NCBI GenBank assembly: GCA_028280565.1
Contig: JANQLQ010000222.1
Span: forward strand, 1-40,831
Direction of reading: 5' to 3'
DNA from: Fulvivirga sp.
GTDB lineage: Bacteria > Bacteroidota > Bacteroidia > Cytophagales > Cyclobacteriaceae
Length of the DNA stretch: 40,831 bases
A model generated the notes under the pieces. It ran no database searches and was not told the origin of the DNA. It was given only the letters and a program-made list of their open reading frames with translations. Each line of letters opens with the position of its first letter. Position 1 is the stretch's first letter. The position numbers and the translations under genes are program-made. Of the stretch, positions 32,698 to 40,606 are shown one piece after another.

Positions 32698-33759
32698 TCT
32701 ATGGCGCAAGAATTGCTAATATACGGAGCGTACGGCTACACTGGAAAATTAATTGTAGAAGAAGCTGTTAAACAAGGCTTAAGACCTATGTTAAGTGGCC
32801 GTAATCACTCGAAATTAGGGCAATTAGCGTCAAAATATGATTTAAATCATGTTGCATTCGAGCTGTCTGACGGGCAAGCGCTTAACAATGCTTTAAAACA
32901 GGTAAAGCTGGTGATCCACTGTGCGGGCCCTTTTGCTTTCACAGCGATCCCTATGGCCAGGGCTTGCATCGCCCAAGGGGTCCATTACTTGGATATCACG
33001 GGGGAATACAGCGTTTTTGAAGACTTACATGGCCTTGATAAAGAGGCTAAGGCCGCTGGGGTCATGCTGCTGCCAGGGGCAGGGTTCGATGTAGTCCCTT
33101 CGGATTGCCTGGCCAACCGGCTTAAACATTTACTGCCCGAAGCGGATTCAATCACTTTGGCTTTTACTTCTGAGAGGGCTTCTGTATCCCGGGGCACAGC
33201 AAAAACAATGGTAGAGAATGCAGGGGAAGGACATTTGATGCGGAAGGGTGGTAAATTGGTCCGTTTACCTCTTGGAAAGGTGGTAAGATCGATTGATTAC
33301 GGCCCTTTTGAGCAATTGTCTGTAGGAATTTCATGGGGAGACATCTCTACTGCTTATTACAGCACCGGTATCCCCAACGTGCTGGTGCTTACCGGAACGG
33401 ATGAAAAACAGCTCAAAAGCTTAAAAGTAGCTCAACGGCTCCGGCTGCTGCTTCGATCAAAGTGGGTAAAGAATATGATTAAACGACGGATTGATAAAAA
33501 ACCGGAGGGACCTTCCGAGGAAAGGCGATCCAAGGCAGCCATGTATCTTTGGGGAAAAGCAACGAGAGGCACGCAAGAAGTGCAACAGCGATTAAAAACA
33601 CCGAATGGCTATACGCTAACGGCTAAAACCGCGGTGCTCATCGCTTCCAAAATATTGAAAGGCGAATACCGGGACGGGTACCAAACACCTGCTACTGCTT
33701 ATGGTCAGGATTTGATATTGGAGGTGCCGGGGTGTGAATGGGGGGAGGGTGTGGAGTGA
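32698..33759 (+). CDS. saccharopine-dehydrogenase-like NAD(P)-binding protein
   Basis: A 353-residue Rossmann oxidoreductase of the saccharopine dehydrogenase/trans-acting enoyl reductase family. The start is the ATG at 32698; a TTG at 32674 would extend it and the ATG at 32704 is also possible. The dinucleotide loop is YGAYGYTGKLI (about 9-19), followed by LSGRNHSKL with the NADP-type Arg, VIHCAGPF, YLDITGEYSVFEDL and LLPGAGFDVVPSD. These fit the trans-acting enoyl reductase branch rather than lysine-biosynthetic enzymes. The substrate is unknown. It is a single gene, converging on the minus-strand operon, and ends directly in a 15-bp tandem repeat. Confidence 0.86.
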   Translation, partial: SMAQELLIYGAYGYTGKLIVEEAVKQGLRPMLSGRNHSKLGQLASKYDLNHVAFELSDGQALNNALKQVKLVIHCAGPFAFTAIPMARACIAQGVHYLDITGEYSVFEDLHGLDKEAKAAGVMLLPGAGFDVVPSDCLANRLKHLLPEADSITLAFTSERASVSRGTAKTMVENAGEGHLMRKGGKLVRLPLGKVVRSIDYGPFEQLSVGISWGDISTAYYSTGIPNVLVLTGTDEKQLKSLKVAQRLRLLLRSKWVKNMIKRRIDKKPEGPSEERRSKAAMYLWGKATRGTQEVQQRLKTPNGYTLTAKTAVLIASKILKGEYRDGYQTPATAYGQDLILEVPGCEWGEGVE

Positions 33760-33760
33760 T

Positions 33761-33881
33761 GAAGTGCTGAAGTGTTAAAGTCCGAAGTGTTAAAGTCCGA
33801 AGTGTTGAAGTCCGGGGTGTTGAAGTCCGGGGTGCTGAAGTGTTGAGGTCCGGGGTGTTGAAGTGTTGAAGCCTGGGGTGT
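33761..33881. repeat. 15-bp tandem repeat between convergent genes
   Basis: AAGTGTTAAAGTCCG is repeated at 33770, 33785 and (as AAGTGTTGAAGTCCG) at 33800; GGGTGTTGAAGTCCG follows at 33815, then diverged units with 8-base insertions. The unit is GAAGTGTT plus AAAGTCC. It lies 2 bases after the plus-strand stop and 14 before the minus-strand stop. The array is degenerate at its right end. Confidence 0.8.
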
Positions 33882-33894
33882 GAATTAGTGGTGC

Positions 33895-34251
33895 TTATGA
33901 TTGTTTGCTGCGCTTTTTTTCTATTTTTTCGGGTATTCTTTCGAGTAGTGTCCACCATTCTTCGTTGTTGCGGTAGCTTCTTACGGCGCCGGACCTGACG
34001 AGTATTTTTCTTAGTTCATTATCCTCAAACCCGCCAAGTGCTTTTTTTAAAGTTTCAAACCTTCTATCGGTGTAGCCTTTATGTGAAAGATAATACCTGG
34101 CGGTCCTTTCGGCCATATGTTCGGTCTTTAACTCCTCCACCTTTAGTCTGTAAGCGTGGCGTAGCCGGCCTATTTGGAGTAAATAAGAAATACCCCCGCC
34201 TACAAGTACGCCGGAAAGAGAAGATATGATGCCAAGTACTTCAGGTTTCAT
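33895..34251 (-). CDS. small membrane-anchored protein, unknown function
   Basis: A 118-residue protein. One N-terminal helix (about 5-25, LGIISSLSGVLVGGGISYLL) is followed by a charged helix and then a C-terminal segment ARYYLSHKGYTDRRFETLKK and GGFEDNELRKILVRSGAVR, which recalls a recurring short bacterial domain with 'GGFEDdELRklLVraGAvR' text. The protein is predicted to be tethered to the inner membrane with its basic tail in the cytoplasm. It is last in a five-gene minus-strand operon, 6 bases after the thioesterase. Function unknown. Confidence 0.75.
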   Translation of the reverse strand: MKPEVLGIISSLSGVLVGGGISYLLQIGRLRHAYRLKVEELKTEHMAERTARYYLSHKGYTDRRFETLKKALGGFEDNELRKILVRSGAVRSYRNNEEWWTLLERIPEKIEKKRSKQS

Positions 34252-34257
34252 AGCATT

Positions 34258-34659
34258 TTATGAGTCGTCGCGCTGCTCCAATCGGTCTGCCACGTATTCG
34301 ATTTTTGTTTTCCCATGTGGCAGGGGCACACCATGCTCGTCCAGGCTTACAAATACGATCTTATCAATTTTAAGAATCGTCTTGTGTGTCAGCTTGTTCC
34401 GTACCTCGCAGGTGATGGTTAACGAGGTTCTGCCAAAATGTATGGCCTCCATTCCTAGCTCAATGATATCCCCTTGTTTCGCGGAGCTTACAAAATTAAT
34501 TTCCGAAATGTATTTGGTAACGCAACGGTGATTTTCCAATTGTATGATGGCGTAAATGGCTGCTTCTTCGTCGATCCATCGTAACAGGCTGCCGCCAAAT
34601 AGGGTGCCATTGGCATTTAGGTCTTCCGGCTTTACCCATTTCCTGGTGTGAAAATTCAT
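34258..34659 (-). CDS. hot-dog acyl-CoA thioesterase
   Basis: A 133-residue hot-dog fold enzyme of the YciA/BFIT type. Motifs are NANGTLFGGSLLRWIDEEAA (about 16-35, with the catalytic Asp30 region), VTKYISEINFVSSAKQGD (beta-strand and oligomer interface) and a late IVFVSLDEHGVPLPHG. It should hydrolyse acyl-CoA to free CoA and acid; chain-length preference cannot be read from sequence. It lies 14 bases from the SMUG2-like gene, within the same operon. Confidence 0.9.
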   Translation of the reverse strand: MNFHTRKWVKPEDLNANGTLFGGSLLRWIDEEAAIYAIIQLENHRCVTKYISEINFVSSAKQGDIIELGMEAIHFGRTSLTITCEVRNKLTHKTILKIDKIVFVSLDEHGVPLPHGKTKIEYVADRLEQRDDS

Positions 34660-34673
34660 AGGGGTTAAAGTTA

Positions 34674-35342
34674 CTAGGTTCCCATCAATTTTTCTTTGTA
34701 AAGATGAATGAACTCGTCCTTTCGCTTGAGGCGATACTGCATAACCCAGCGGGGATGAGGTAACGGTTCAATGGCTTCGAAAAATCCATGTTGCTTGTTC
34801 AGCTTGTTGAGATATGCGATGTTTTTACCCATACCCAGGCTGTAGGCCACAGGATTAGCCCCAAATTCCACCTGCTTTTTCAACTCTGCGACCATGTACG
34901 GTTCTAACTGTTCTTGGAGTGACCTAAGGTCATAATAATTTAAGTTCTTGGCGTCTTTTGTAAATCCAACGGGACATACCGAGGTGATGTAAAACTTACG
35001 GTAAAACTCCCGGGCTCCTCCACAGGCACCAATTACCTCGTATACAAATCGCGAGGAAAGCTCAGCCTTCTTGGGCAAGTTGTTTGCAATATTCAATTCA
35101 GAGTCCAGCCGGGCAGGATCTGTAAAGGGAATACCCGTAGTGCCGCCACCTAATCGGCCGGGGTTGATCCCGATGAGGAAGGTCCTGCTGTTGTTATCGT
35201 TGTAGAAACTTTGGTAAAACTGGGTGACATACTCCATGATCAATGGATCTGAAAATGGAAAAAGCACTTTTACCTCGGCGGGCAGGTTTGAAGGAGGCAG
35301 TAAGGTTCTATAGTATTCAACGACTTTTTCTCCAAAAGTCAT
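34674..35342 (-). CDS. SMUG2-like uracil-DNA glycosylase
   Basis: A 222-residue member of the uracil-DNA glycosylase superfamily. The first motif FLIGINPGRLGGGTTGIPFT (about 55-74) matches the GMNPGP-x-G-x-x-TG-x-PF of SMUG-type enzymes, and the second motif PLPHPRWVMQYR (about 194-205) supplies the conserved His of the leucine-loop HPSPR block. These place it in family 3 (SMUG2 branch), which excises uracil and some oxidised pyrimidines from DNA. Its ATG overlaps the DUF4174 stop as ATGA, indicating translational coupling. There is no obvious helicase partner. Confidence 0.85.
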   Translation of the reverse strand: MTFGEKVVEYYRTLLPPSNLPAEVKVLFPFSDPLIMEYVTQFYQSFYNDNNSRTFLIGINPGRLGGGTTGIPFTDPARLDSELNIANNLPKKAELSSRFVYEVIGACGGAREFYRKFYITSVCPVGFTKDAKNLNYYDLRSLQEQLEPYMVAELKKQVEFGANPVAYSLGMGKNIAYLNKLNKQHGFFEAIEPLPHPRWVMQYRLKRKDEFIHLYKEKLMGT

Positions 35343-35764
35343 TGTTTTCTTTTCATTTCATTTATGCGCATGGGCATTTTATCAATTACGGCAAATAGCT
35401 CGGTTGGTGTTATCATTTCTGTGCGGTCTAATTTAACACCACCATCCTTGCCGATCAACAAAAAACGGAATTCATCTTTTGGGGCAATGTATTCCTGTTT
35501 TAAAAAACGCTGGTCTTGTACTTCTAGCGGTTCTTTTTTAGGACCGTAACCGGATGTGGAAAAAAGTGATAGGATCACCAAGTCACGGTCTGTTACACCC
35601 GGCTCGGCTTGAGTCAATTCTGCTAACTGCTTTTGGTGTTGTGCATCCAAGGTAGGGGAGTAAATAATGATGACCCGCTGCTTCCATAAGTACTTGGATA
35701 GGGGATCGGGATCTTGATGGAACGAGAAACCTAATAATACTAGGTATAAACTAACTAACATCAT
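35339..35764 (-). CDS. DUF4174 thioredoxin-fold protein
   Basis: The preferred start is the ATG at 35764 (MMLVSLYLVLLG), which gives a hydrophobic signal/anchor and a 14-base overlap with the preceding gene; the ATG at 35803 overlaps more. The DUF4174 pattern is clear: LSKYLWKQRVIIIYSPTLD, RDLVILSLFSTSGYG and FRFLLIGKDGGVKLDRTE near the end, the latter matching the redoxin-like final strands. No active-site Cys is present. The family is exported and of unknown function. It overlaps the glycosylase start by 4 bases (ATGA). Confidence 0.82.
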   Translation of the reverse strand: MMLVSLYLVLLGFSFHQDPDPLSKYLWKQRVIIIYSPTLDAQHQKQLAELTQAEPGVTDRDLVILSLFSTSGYGPKKEPLEVQDQRFLKQEYIAPKDEFRFLLIGKDGGVKLDRTEMITPTELFAVIDKMPMRINEMKRKQ

Positions 35765-35960
35765 CGTACCATTGCTCACTGAAGGTTTTTTTACTGGCCT
35801 CACCGTCTTTGAGTATGCGGATCACCATCCAGATCGTAAGTATGTTTACCGTAACGAAAGAGGCAAAGATAAAGGGATATGGAAGACCCATATAGGGGCT
35901 GATAGTGTAAAAGGTGAGGAACAGGGTGGTAATGGTAATTGGTACTTTTATTTTTCTCAT
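35751..35960 (-). CDS. two-helix small membrane protein
   Basis: A 69-residue protein with two hydrophobic segments, about 5-25 (VPITITTLFLTFYTISPYMG) and 27-49 (PFIFASFVTVNILTIWMVIR), then a short polar tail (KDGEASKKTFSEQWYDD). It resembles small conserved Bacteroidota membrane proteins. It is the first gene of the five-gene minus-strand operon and overlaps the DUF4174 gene. Function unknown. No TAnnTTTG could be placed upstream. Confidence 0.7.
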   Translation of the reverse strand: MRKIKVPITITTLFLTFYTISPYMGLPYPFIFASFVTVNILTIWMVIRILKDGEASKKTFSEQWYDDVS

Positions 35961-36142
35961 ATATGCTTAACATCATTTCCCTACCCAGGGTTTAGATAAT
36001 TTTTGTTGCCCATTAAAACAAAATAAAAACCTTTTAAATAATTTTTTAACCAATTATAATATTGATATGGCCCAAACGAAACAAGGACCCGCTGGTTTCC
36101 CGTGTATATAGACAGGTCAAAACAACAACAAAATAAATAGGA

Positions 36143-36739
36143 ATGAAATTAACAACTGCTGTGGCAGCTCTGCTCATGGTGAGCACAGTTGCCTTCGGGT
36201 CACACCCTATCACCAAGGACAAGAAAAGTACTAGCGCCAAAGTTGCCGTTGTCCAAAAAGCTGATCAAAAATTTAAGCTCGTTTATTTTGACAAGATCCA
36301 TGGCGAAGTCATTGTAAACATCAAAAACAGGCTTGGTAATGTAGTCTACAGCCAAGCAGTCCTTAGCGAAGGAGGCTTTGCACAATCTTACAATTTCTCG
36401 AAACTGCCTAAAGGCACGTACACTTTTGAAGTTGTACAACCGAACGGTGAGCGGTTGAAGAAAAAGGTGGAATATAAAGAACCTGTGCGCACACCTAGTA
36501 TAAAGGCTAACTTATTGAGCGTAAGTGATGATAAAAAATATCGGCTGGCGGTATTGAAATACAATGCAGAGCCCGTGAAGGTAAGGATCTTCAACCAAAC
36601 CAATGACCTCGTTCATGTCGAGACCATCGATTCGGCAGAAAGCTTCAGGAAAATGTATGACTTGGGCAAGCTGGACGGGGAGTCTTTTCGATTCGATTTG
36701 ATAAATAGCGATAACACCGTTTCACTAGTGACGGAATAA
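36143..36739 (+). CDS. secreted protein with two beta-sandwich repeats
   Basis: A 198-residue exported protein with a signal peptide (about 1-19, ending VAFGS). The mature part has two similar halves: residues about 42-110 (VYFDKIHGEVIVNIKNRLGN, KLPKGTYTFEVVQPNG) and about 125-195 (KYNAEPVKVRIFNQTNDL, DLGKLDGESFRFDLINSD). Each resembles the beta-sandwich fold of Por secretion-system C-terminal domains (VNIKNRLGNVVY, LPKGTYTFEV), but no conserved T9SS motif ends the protein, so it is probably periplasmic or surface-bound rather than a T9SS substrate. A strong terminator follows. Function unknown. Confidence 0.75.
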   Translation: MKLTTAVAALLMVSTVAFGSHPITKDKKSTSAKVAVVQKADQKFKLVYFDKIHGEVIVNIKNRLGNVVYSQAVLSEGGFAQSYNFSKLPKGTYTFEVVQPNGERLKKKVEYKEPVRTPSIKANLLSVSDDKKYRLAVLKYNAEPVKVRIFNQTNDLVHVETIDSAESFRKMYDLGKLDGESFRFDLINSDNTVSLVTE

Positions 36740-36765
36740 AATACTTGTTTTGTTTAGGTTAAAAA

Positions 36766-36808
36766 TGAGGCCAACCGCCAAACGAGGCGGTTAGGCCTCA
36801 ACTTTTTT
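36766..36808 (+). terminator. strong Rho-independent terminator
   Basis: TGAGGCCAACCGCC (36766-36779) pairs with GGCGGTTaGGCCTCA (36786-36800), a 14-bp stem with one bulged A around a 6-base loop, then ACTTTTTT. It lies 26 bases after the stop at 36739. Confidence 0.9.
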
Positions 36809-36852
36809 AGGCCTGCGACAAGCGATTTTTCCGTTAATGGCCCACCGATGAT

Positions 36853-36860
36853 TATATTTG
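36853..36860 (+). promoter_or_regulatory. TAnnTTTG -7 element before the 71-aa gene
   Basis: TATATTTG is a perfect match to the Bacteroidota -7 consensus, 37 bases before the ATG at 36898 and just beyond the preceding terminator. The -33 region (TTTTTCCG near 36826-36833) is only a weak match. Confidence 0.55.
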
Positions 36861-36897
36861 TGAAGGTGTACGTCATTTTTATTAGATTCTTTTCTCG

Positions 36898-37113
36898 ATG
36901 AATTCTTTTCTGCTTCTTGCCATAGGGGTGTTGATCATGCAAGTGATCTTATTTTTCCTGATCCGGAAAAAGAAACGGGAAGAAAGAAAAAACAGTATTA
37001 TTGAAAAATACCAAATAAAATCTGCCTCAGACGCTTTCCGGCTGATCCAGGACCCATCGATCCCGGAAGATGACCGGAAAAAAATTGAAGCCCTGTACCA
37101 AGGAAAGTCCTAA
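36898..37113 (+). CDS. single-pass 71-residue membrane protein
   Basis: One N-terminal transmembrane helix (about 4-22, LLLAIGVLIMQVILFFLI) is followed by a positive RKKKREERKN stop-transfer and a soluble helical tail (QIKSASDAFRLIQDPSIPED, EALYQGKS). The tail therefore points to the cytoplasm. It has its own promoter and is not part of the preceding gene's operon. Function unknown. Confidence 0.7.
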   Translation: MNSFLLLAIGVLIMQVILFFLIRKKKREERKNSIIEKYQIKSASDAFRLIQDPSIPEDDRKKIEALYQGKS

Positions 37114-37289
37114 GCCACTATCCTAATGAAAACAGCCAGTAGGTAGACCTTTACCGGCTTGTTACGAACTCCTTAAATATCCCTAATGCCGTTTCTCGTT
37201 TATATCCTCTATTAATCCAAGCATGGTATACTACTAGGCATACTCACAAATACTTGGTACATAGTATCATACCGCTTATATTGTGAGGT

Positions 37290-38060
37290 ATGATGAGACA
37301 AGGCTTAAAAAAGAATCTTGTAGGATTAAATAAGGAATTCCGTTACCGGGGAGAAGAACAGACCCGTGTGGAAACTTTCAGCGATGCTGTATTTGCCCTA
37401 GCCATAACGTTATTGATCGTATCTACAGAAGTCCCGGATAAGTTTGAGGATATGCGGACGTTTGTAGCGGATATCATTCCGTTTGGACTTTGCATGGCGC
37501 TGATCGTATACATTTGGTATGAGCACTATCTTTTTTTTATTCGTTATGGGTTTAAAAACCGCTACATCGTTTTACTCAATGCGGCGCTACTATTCTTTGT
37601 ATTGCTTTATGTATACCCGCTGAAGTTTTTGGCCAAGCTACTCGTGGCAATTTACGGCAACTCTTTTTTGAAGTTGTTTGGGTCGTCGCAAGGTTATCTA
37701 CCGGCAATAGGAGATATGATCCACCCCAGCGAAATGCAAGAGCTCATGATCCTGTACGGCGGCGGGGCTACCATGATCTTTGGCATATTAGCCCTGATGT
37801 ATAAGTATGCCTTGGCAAAAGCAGGGGCATTGGGACTAAATTCAATAGAGACCTTTGATACACAAAGTGGCCTGCAGAACCAGGTGATCATGGGATCGGT
37901 GCCGGTATTATCCGTTTGTATTGCGTTGATTTTCGGTTCGTGGACGTATGGGTCGATGATTGCAGGGTTTACCTACATGCTGTACCCGTTGATTTTTTTT
38001 ATTTGGGGTTCCAGGAGGAACAAGCAACGCGGGAGGTTGCTCGCCGGGCTCGATACATGA
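37290..38060 (+). CDS. TMEM175-family potassium channel (DUF1211)
   Basis: A 256-residue six-helix membrane protein. After a polar N-terminus the family hallmark RVETFSDAVFALAITLLIVS (about 26-45) contains the pore-lining FSD triad (Phe30, Ser31, Asp32). The further helices carry IVYIWYEHYLFF and LLFFVLLYVYPLKFL. Prokaryotic TMEM175 proteins are tetrameric potassium-permeable channels with one six-helix repeat, matching this length. Position in the cell: inner membrane. It converges on the ABC exporter gene with a 17-base gap, which may form a shared transcription end. Confidence 0.88.
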   Translation: MMRQGLKKNLVGLNKEFRYRGEEQTRVETFSDAVFALAITLLIVSTEVPDKFEDMRTFVADIIPFGLCMALIVYIWYEHYLFFIRYGFKNRYIVLLNAALLFFVLLYVYPLKFLAKLLVAIYGNSFLKLFGSSQGYLPAIGDMIHPSEMQELMILYGGGATMIFGILALMYKYALAKAGALGLNSIETFDTQSGLQNQVIMGSVPVLSVCIALIFGSWTYGSMIAGFTYMLYPLIFFIWGSRRNKQRGRLLAGLDT

Positions 38061-38077
38061 GATCGGCAGAGAGGAAG

Positions 38078-39814
38078 CTATATCCGGGCTTGGTAAGTGT
38101 ACAATTGGTAATAGCGCCCTTCTTTAGCAATTAATTCATCGTGTTTACCGCTTTCTACGATCTGCCCGTTTTCTACCACCAGGATCTGGTCGGCCTGCCG
38201 TATAGTACTTAGCCTATGAGCGATTACAAACGTAGTTCTGCCTTTCATTAACTCCTTTAAGCTGGCCTGTATAAATGTTTCACTCTCTGTATCCAGGTTA
38301 GACGTAGCCTCATCCAGGATCAAGATCTTGGGATCAGCCAATATGGCCCGGGCTATAGCGATCCGCTGGCGCTGCCCGCCGGAAAGTTTAACACCTCGCT
38401 CCCCGATCAAAGTATCTAGGCCTTCATCGAAGCGATCTGTGAACTCGTTAACATGAGCCGCGTTTACGGCGGCTAGGAGCAATTCTTCCGTGGCCTGCGG
38501 CCTTGGGAAAAGTATATTTTCCCGTATGGTACCTTCAAACAGGAAATCATCTTGCAGCACTACCCCCAGCTGTGACCTAAAACTTTGCAAGGTGACTTGG
38601 GATAGGTCCAGGCCATCGATGGTCACGGTGCCGTGGCCGGGGGTAAGAAAGGAAGCCGCCAGGCCGGCAATCGTAGTTTTACCACTGCCGGAGGTTCCTA
38701 CTAACGCAGTGACAGACCCTGCGGGGGCGGAAAAACTCACCTCCTTCACTACATTTTTACCTTCTTCATAGGCGAAAGAGACTTGGTCGAACTTCACATC
38801 TCCATGGATGCCATTCAGCCTGGTGTTCCTTTCGGAGCCATCATCTTCCAGCGGCATATTCATGATCTCTTCTGTCCGGTCCAGGCCGGCAAAAGCTTCT
38901 GTGAGCTGGCTGCCGATGTTGCTCATTTGCACAATAGGGGCGATCATGAAACCAAGGTATAAGGTAAAGGATAAAAACTCGCCAAAGGTAAGGTTTCCTT
39001 CCATGATCATATAACCGCCTATACCCATGATACCCGTAGAAGCCAGCCCTAAAAGGAAGGTGGCAGAGCTGGTGACCAAGCTGGTAGAGGTCAAGCTTTT
39101 TTTTACATTTTCAAATAATCGCTCTACCCCGTCTTCAAATGTCTTTATCTCCTGAGCTTCGGCATTAAACCCTTTGATGACCCTTACGCCTCCCAAAGTC
39201 TCAGTTAACCGGCCGGTGACTTCCGCATTGATCTTGCCACGCTCTCGAAACAAGGGACGTATGTAACCAAAGGCCTTCAGCGATATGAATCCAAAAATGG
39301 CTACGGGTACCAAGACATACAGTGTCATCATAGGGCTAATGCTGATGAGTAATACCAGTGAAATGATCGAAGTGAGTATCCCTCCTACTAGCTGTACCAG
39401 TCCTGTACCCACCAAGTTTCTCACACCCTCTACGTCTGTCATGATCCGGGATACTAACTCTCCCGTCTTGGTATTATCAAAAAACCGGATGGGAAGCTGT
39501 ATAATATGTCGCTGTACCTTAGCCCGGAGCTGCGCAATTAAATGCTGGGCCTCAACACTCAAGATACGGGTCAGCGAAAACGAAGTAATAGCCTGTACCA
39601 CCACGGCTGAAACCACGATGACCAGCAGCGTTTTCAATTCGTTCATATCTCCTTCAGGAATGATATCGTCTATAAGGATTTTACTGGCATAGGGTAGCAC
39701 CAGGTTAGCAAGGCGACTGATCACAATCAGGATCAATCCAATAAAAACATACTTTCTTCGTGGCCATATGATTGTTTTGAACACATACCCTATGGTGACC
39801 CTCGATTTACTCAT
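38078..39814 (-). CDS. ABC exporter, fused permease and ATPase
   Basis: A 578-residue half-transporter of the MsbA/multidrug type that works as a dimer. Six transmembrane helices (about 20-310) include the coupling region GELVSRIMTDVEGVRNLVG. The ATPase domain has Walker A GTSGSGKTT (373-381), Q-loop VVLQDDFLF, signature LSGGQ (477-481), Walker B ILILDEATS and the H-loop VIAHRLSTI. All catalytic residues are intact. The substrate (lipid, drug or peptide) cannot be read from sequence. A near-consensus TACCCTTG lies 20 bases before its ATG on the minus strand (39835-39842). Confidence 0.95.
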   Translation of the reverse strand: MSKSRVTIGYVFKTIIWPRRKYVFIGLILIVISRLANLVLPYASKILIDDIIPEGDMNELKTLLVIVVSAVVVQAITSFSLTRILSVEAQHLIAQLRAKVQRHIIQLPIRFFDNTKTGELVSRIMTDVEGVRNLVGTGLVQLVGGILTSIISLVLLISISPMMTLYVLVPVAIFGFISLKAFGYIRPLFRERGKINAEVTGRLTETLGGVRVIKGFNAEAQEIKTFEDGVERLFENVKKSLTSTSLVTSSATFLLGLASTGIMGIGGYMIMEGNLTFGEFLSFTLYLGFMIAPIVQMSNIGSQLTEAFAGLDRTEEIMNMPLEDDGSERNTRLNGIHGDVKFDQVSFAYEEGKNVVKEVSFSAPAGSVTALVGTSGSGKTTIAGLAASFLTPGHGTVTIDGLDLSQVTLQSFRSQLGVVLQDDFLFEGTIRENILFPRPQATEELLLAAVNAAHVNEFTDRFDEGLDTLIGERGVKLSGGQRQRIAIARAILADPKILILDEATSNLDTESETFIQASLKELMKGRTTFVIAHRLSTIRQADQILVVENGQIVESGKHDELIAKEGRYYQLYTYQARI

Positions 39815-40065
39815 ACCCTAGACTTACGAAATTGCAAGGGTATAGGTACGAATATTTTGGGTTTCATGAAAATAGGGACCCTAATTAATGTTTGAAGCCG
39901 GAATTTTAGTCCAATAGGTTGCGGTTTATAGCTATACTTCAATAGACAGGCTGTTAAGGCTCTGGAATAGATCTATCAAATAGTCTATTTTCTGAACATA
40001 AGAAACTAGCCCTTATGTTAAGTGCTATTTGATGGTTAGCTATTTTTTCCAGTCTTGTTCTAAAA

Positions 40066-40366
40066 CGTCCTTGAAAATTAGCTTTGATAGGAGAACGTTT
40101 AATTTTGACAAATTAGGCTACATTTTCAAGTGTTTCGGGTAGTGCCAGCCTCAAAATGAGCAGTTTAAGCGGGGTTTTGTGGTTCTAAGCCCGGCTTTCA
40201 TTTTCTTTTGCTTGCCCAAAAGAAAACGAAAAAAAAGAAAAGGGCGCCAGCAACCCCTTCGAGACACGCTATCCAGCCGCTATAGGCCGCTAACCCACAG
40301 GCCTCAAATGGGCCGCGCTGTTCCTGGAGGTCTCCCCTCCATACGCCACTCGAATTTTCAATGATG
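40066..40366 (+). repeat. ~300-bp dispersed repeat, copy 3
   Basis: It opens CGTCCTTGAAAATTAGCTTTG, has the TTGTGGTTCTAAG block, a purine tract and CCCACAGGCCTCAAATG, and ends CAATGATG. It is about 12-15 bases shorter than copies 1 and 2 near 40255, but the shared short frame (40179-40364, 61 residues) stays open. Nearest to copy 2 at its left end. Confidence 0.7.
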
Positions 40367-40373
40367 CCTTTTT

Positions 40374-40439
40374 AAGTCGGCAGCTGGCAAAGGGCAATCT
40401 TTTTTTGCCTACTGTCCTTTGCCTATTGCCTACTGATCG
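40374..40439. repeat. TGCC heptad array, site 3
   Basis: TGCC or TGTC occurs at 40406, 40413, 40420 and 40427, every 7 bases, with an inverted left half (GTCGGCAGCTGGCAAAGGGC). It is laid out almost identically to site 1 after copy 1. Confidence 0.6.
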
Positions 40440-40606
40440 AGAACCTTCCAATACCGCAAACCTACTCATCCTGTATCCCATACGTCATTTGAGGCTTAGC
40501 TTAACATTAATTTAATTTGTCACATTCAATTATTGGATAGACAGGGATTTAACGATAAAGTACCCCCTTGGATATCCTTATCAAAAACGAAAAAAAACTC
40601 TTTATC

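Noticed and set aside
33692-33958. An 88-codon minus-strand frame across the 15-bp tandem array
   Set aside because: The 5-residue repetition simply translates the DNA repeat, and it overlaps the ends of two real genes.
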